A stretch of DNA of 8,109 nt. Source: Acidobacteriota bacterium. GTDB lineage: Bacteria; Acidobacteriota; Terriglobia; Bryobacterales; Bryobacteraceae. The translations under genes were made by a program, and so were the position numbers. The DNA lies in assembly GCA_003223065.1 (NCBI GenBank), contig QHXU01000320.1, positions 1 through 8,109 on the forward strand. The letters run 5' to 3'. Below are positions 5,340 through 8,109 of the stretch, in pieces (position 1 is the first letter of the stretch; each line of letters starts with the position of its first letter). The notes beneath the pieces were generated by a model. That model ran no database searches and was not told where the DNA came from. It saw only the letters and a program-made list of their open reading frames with translations.

Positions 5340-7907
5340 TTGAAGTTGTGGTTGAAGTGTGTTCTTTTCACCGTCGTGGTGTGTCTCGCCGTGACGTTCA
5401 CATTGCTCGCTTTCCAAGCTCAGATCACCACGGACAAGCAACATTATTCCATCGGCGAGGGCATGATCATTTCGGGCACGGGATTTTCACCGCAAGTTCT
5501 GATCACGCTGTCTGTCCTCAGGCCAGACCATCAGACCGATCTTGTGCCCGGCGTTACCACCGACACCTCGGGCGCCTTTAGCGCAACCTACACCCCTCCT
5601 CTCCTTTCGGGCCGCTACAACGTCACAGCCACAGACGGCGCGAACAGCGCCGCAACTGCAACTACCGCTGCGGACGCCATCGGCTACAACAAGGGCGTCT
5701 ATAACAAGGGGACTATCGCCCCGAACGATACCACCGGAACTTGGACCACGGGAAACGCCGGCAATAACTATCTGGAGAACCAGTGGGCGTATTACCAGTA
5801 CGAGGTGACCGGCGTCGGGAGCACGGTTCCGAGCTTCGACGTAGTCTTCAATCACTTCCAGTCGAACACCAGTGCCATCTTCGTGGACGCCCTCGCCAAT
5901 TTCAGGGCATGTGTGGACTGCTCTGAGAATTCGCATACCAGCGGGCCTCAGCAAGGCATGCTGCTGGATGGCGTTCCTTATCCGTCGCCGGGTTCCACGG
6001 TCTGGCTAAACGCTCGCCCCGCGCTCTCGCTGATTAACCACCCCTACGCCAACGGGACTTGCCAGGTCTCACCGGATCCCACTGATACGCCGTCCGGGGA
6101 CCATTGCTTCCACGTAGATGGAGCTGCGCTTGCCGCCCTCTTCCCCGCCGGCACATTCAGCACCGGCACACATACCGTTACGCTGTTTTACGAGGCTCAC
6201 CTGGCGTTGAGTTTCGTCTGGACACGGGGCAACGAGGCACTGTTGGGCTGTCCCAGTTCCATTAACTGGGTTCACCCGGGCCCGGAAGTTATACCGGCCA
6301 ACACAGCCTACGGTACGGACGCCTACGGAGCTCCGGTTGGGGATGATCCCTGCAGCAAGAGCGATGCTGGAGACTGGACCTCATCGTTGTTTCACGGCGA
6401 CGGTTTTGCGACCGGCTCCTCACGGCATTTCGAAATCGATAACCAGACCGCGGGATCTAATGGCGGTTTAGACCTGCCGATTCCCACCGTTCCGGGGCCA
6501 ACCGGCTCGATTACGATCGTCAAAGTCACGAACCCGTCCGTGGCGGCCGGCGTGGCCTTCAATTTCTCTGGGGATCTCGACGCGTTCACCTTGGATACGG
6601 ATCCGAGCGCAACGAATCCAAGCTCAAAGACCTTTACGGGCCTCACGAGTGGAATTCCTTACAACGTCACGGAGGCTGCGACACCAGGCTGGAACTTGAC
6701 GAATCTTGTCTGTGTGGACAACGCCGGAACGAATTCGTTCTCCTATAACGCTGCGACCGCGACCATAACTCTATCAGCTATCGCCAATGCCTCCGTAACA
6801 TGCACCTTCACGAACACCGGGATCGGCAATCTCGTGATTCGAAAGACGACCGTGGGCGGCGCCGGTTCGTTCAGCTTCACTAGTACGGGAGGGCTGCCGG
6901 CTCCAGCGGATGGATCGGGAAACTTCTCGATCACTACGTCGACCGCGAACACGCCGGTGTCGGCGACGTTCAATAACGCGACCGCCGGAAACTACACGGT
7001 GAGCGAAACGATCCCGAACGGCTGGGATCTGACGGGTCGGGAATGCGCGCTGACCACAACGGGGTCTGGGACCAGCACGTTCCCGGCATCGGGGACAACG
7101 CAGCCGGCCAACATCACGCTGGGTGCCGGCGACACAGTAACTTGCACGTATACGGATACCAAGAAAGCCTCATTGGTAATTCAGAAGGTTTCTCAAGGCG
7201 GCGTGGGGGCATTTGCCTTCACAAGCACGGGCGGATTGCCCAGTCCGGCGGATGGATCGGGAAATTTCTCCATCACCACGTCGACAGCCGGCACGGCAGT
7301 AGCGGCGACGTTCAACAACGTGACGCCCGGGAGCTTCACGGTCAATGAGACGGTCCCGAGCGGCTGGAGTCTGACGACCCGGGTGTGCTCGCTGACCACA
7401 ACCGGATCTGGGACCAGCACGTTTCCGGCATCAGGGACAACGCAGCCGGCCAATATCACGTTGGGAGCCGGCGACACGGTGACTTGCACATATACCGATG
7501 CGAAGCTGGCCGGGTTAATCATCCAGAAGATTTCGCAAGGCGGCGTGGGGGCGTTTGCCTTCACGAGCACGGGCGGGTTGCCCAGTCCGGCGGATGGATC
7601 GGGGAACTTCTCGATCACCACGGTGACAGATGGCACGGCCGTAGCGGCGACGTTCAACAACCTGACGCCCGGGAACTTCACGGTCAGCGAGACTGTCCCG
7701 AGCGGTTGGGATCTGACGACCCTGTCGTGCTCGATCACGACGTCGGGCAGCGGGTCGTCGACCTTCAATACAGCCTCGCCGCCGCTGGCGTCGCTGACGC
7801 TGGGGGCTGGCGATACGGTGACCTGTGCGTTCACGAATACCCAGCAGGGCTCGATCAAGATCGTGAAGAACACCGTGGGCCGACGACACATTCAACTTCA
7901 CAAGTAA
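5340..7907 (+). CDS. Large secreted protein with prealbumin/Cna_B-like tandem repeats (frame broken in repeat 5)
   Basis: The open frame encodes 855 residues from a TTG start. Residues 1-27 are a signal peptide (basic start, long hydrophobic core, FQAQ cleavage region). Residues about 28-108 are an Ig-like domain (TTDKQHYSIGEGMIISGTGF, then SGAFSATYTPPLLSGRYNVT). Residues about 109-388 are a domain I do not recognise, with six cysteines. Residues 389-836 are four tandem beta-sandwich units of 107, 114, 114 and 113 residues, and a fifth starts at 837. Each unit has Lys at its seventh position, an ETVPSGW-like Glu motif and a final strand such as VTCTFTNT, the pattern of SpaA/Cna_B (prealbumin-like) surface domains. 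The protein should be exported and form an extended stalk or matrix component. No sorting or anchor signal is seen because the gene continues past the window. The last 11 residues (RRHIQLHK at the end) are a frameshift artefact. The gap of 269 bases to the protease gene leaves co-transcription open. Confidence 0.78.
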   Translation: MKLWLKCVLFTVVVCLAVTFTLLAFQAQITTDKQHYSIGEGMIISGTGFSPQVLITLSVLRPDHQTDLVPGVTTDTSGAFSATYTPPLLSGRYNVTATDGANSAATATTAADAIGYNKGVYNKGTIAPNDTTGTWTTGNAGNNYLENQWAYYQYEVTGVGSTVPSFDVVFNHFQSNTSAIFVDALANFRACVDCSENSHTSGPQQGMLLDGVPYPSPGSTVWLNARPALSLINHPYANGTCQVSPDPTDTPSGDHCFHVDGAALAALFPAGTFSTGTHTVTLFYEAHLALSFVWTRGNEALLGCPSSINWVHPGPEVIPANTAYGTDAYGAPVGDDPCSKSDAGDWTSSLFHGDGFATGSSRHFEIDNQTAGSNGGLDLPIPTVPGPTGSITIVKVTNPSVAAGVAFNFSGDLDAFTLDTDPSATNPSSKTFTGLTSGIPYNVTEAATPGWNLTNLVCVDNAGTNSFSYNAATATITLSAIANASVTCTFTNTGIGNLVIRKTTVGGAGSFSFTSTGGLPAPADGSGNFSITTSTANTPVSATFNNATAGNYTVSETIPNGWDLTGRECALTTTGSGTSTFPASGTTQPANITLGAGDTVTCTYTDTKKASLVIQKVSQGGVGAFAFTSTGGLPSPADGSGNFSITTSTAGTAVAATFNNVTPGSFTVNETVPSGWSLTTRVCSLTTTGSGTSTFPASGTTQPANITLGAGDTVTCTYTDAKLAGLIIQKISQGGVGAFAFTSTGGLPSPADGSGNFSITTVTDGTAVAATFNNLTPGNFTVSETVPSGWDLTTLSCSITTSGSGSSTFNTASPPLASLTLGAGDTVTCAFTNTQQGSIKIVKNTVGRRHIQLHK

Positions 7908-8109
7908 TTTCGGCGTCAGCGCGATAACCACGAACAGCAACACCGGCAGCCAGACCGTCAACAACCTGAGCGCCGGCAGCAGCTACAACATTAGCGAACA
8001 GGCCAAGACGGGCTGGGATTCAGGCACATTCAGCTGCGACCACGGGACTGCGGCGGCCATACAGGTGTTGGCGGGACAGACCACGACCTGCTCGATCACC
8101 AACACTCAG
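6504..8109 (+). repeat. Tandem repeat block of five prealbumin-like units
   Basis: The units begin at 6504, 6825, 7167, 7509 and 7848. Units 2 and 3 are exactly 342 bases each and unit 4 is 339. Similarity is mosaic: units 2 and 3 are nearly identical in their second halves (36 consecutive identical residues starting LTTTGSGTST). Units 3 and 4 are nearly identical in their first halves (29 identical residues starting QGGVGAFAFT). Unit 1 and the out-of-frame unit 5 are the most diverged. Many of the base differences within the matching blocks fall in third codon positions. Confidence 0.85.
7879..8109 (+). CDS. Displaced continuation of the repeat protein (repeat 5), runs off right edge
   Basis: From 7879 the plus-strand frame one base ahead of the upstream gene reads ADDTFNFTSNFGVSAITT and later NNLSAGSSYNISEQ, KTGWDSGTFSCDHG and TTTCSITNTQ, open to the last base. 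These are the expected middle and end of a prealbumin-like unit whose beginning (GSIKIVKNTVG, from 7848) is in the upstream frame. The two halves join at 7878-7881 by a one-base gain or two-base loss. There is no start codon or ribosome binding site, so this is part of the same gene, which extends beyond the window. The unit keeps the Glu and both cysteines of its siblings. Confidence 0.72.

Noticed and set aside
7876..7884. Programmed ribosomal frameshift in the repeat protein
   Set aside because: No slippery X-XXY-YYZ heptamer or downstream pseudoknot is apparent. A small indel explains the data more simply.
7193..7891. Long minus-strand open frame of 232 codons opposite the repeat block
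   Set aside because: It is a shadow of the repetitive, GC-biased plus-strand gene. Its protein shows the same periodicity in antisense and has no ribosome binding site or known motif.

Overview
The window looks like a chromosomal stretch of a GC-rich soil or sediment bacterium, most likely an acidobacterium of the Solibacter/Bryobacter type. This is an inference from the gene mix (a CzcC-type outer-membrane factor, an M11/gametolysin-like secreted protease, a long secreted protein of prealbumin-like repeats) and from GGAGG-type ribosome binding sites. No ribosomal or other phylogenetic marker is present, so the assignment is tentative. I saw no tRNA, rRNA, CRISPR array or insertion sequence.

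Layout. The left third is read on the minus strand. From right to left it holds a small exported protein with two FG-GAP/EF-like calcium loops (1851-2564), a TolC/CzcC-family outer-membrane efflux protein (352-1650) and the first 52 codons of a TadE/TadG-like pilus-assembly protein that runs off the left edge (1-157). A divergent intergenic region (2565-2848) with a perfect 8-bp inverted repeat separates these from two large plus-strand genes for secreted proteins. The first (2849-5070) is a zinc metalloprotease with a metzincin-type HExxHxxGxxH motif and C-terminal Ig-like domains. The second (5340 to the right edge) is a multidomain surface or secreted protein ending in at least five tandem prealbumin/Cna_B-like repeats of about 107-114 residues.

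The most notable observation is that both large genes are broken by small indels. In the protease, an exact tandem duplication of the 8-mer AACGGTGG (4474-4489) shifts the frame. Removing one copy joins 2849-5070 into a single 737-residue reading frame. In the repeat protein, the frame shifts near 7880 inside the fifth repeat, and the repeat continues recognisably in the next frame to the window edge. These may be sequencing or assembly errors, true inactivation, or (for the 8-mer) a reversible slippage switch. The sequence alone cannot decide.

Functionally, the plus-strand pair are exported extracellular proteins and the minus-strand pair are envelope-export components. Nothing in the window shows that the two halves act together. 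No inner-membrane RND pump or periplasmic adaptor accompanies the outer-membrane factor here. I did not find a convincing new defence or mobile system.
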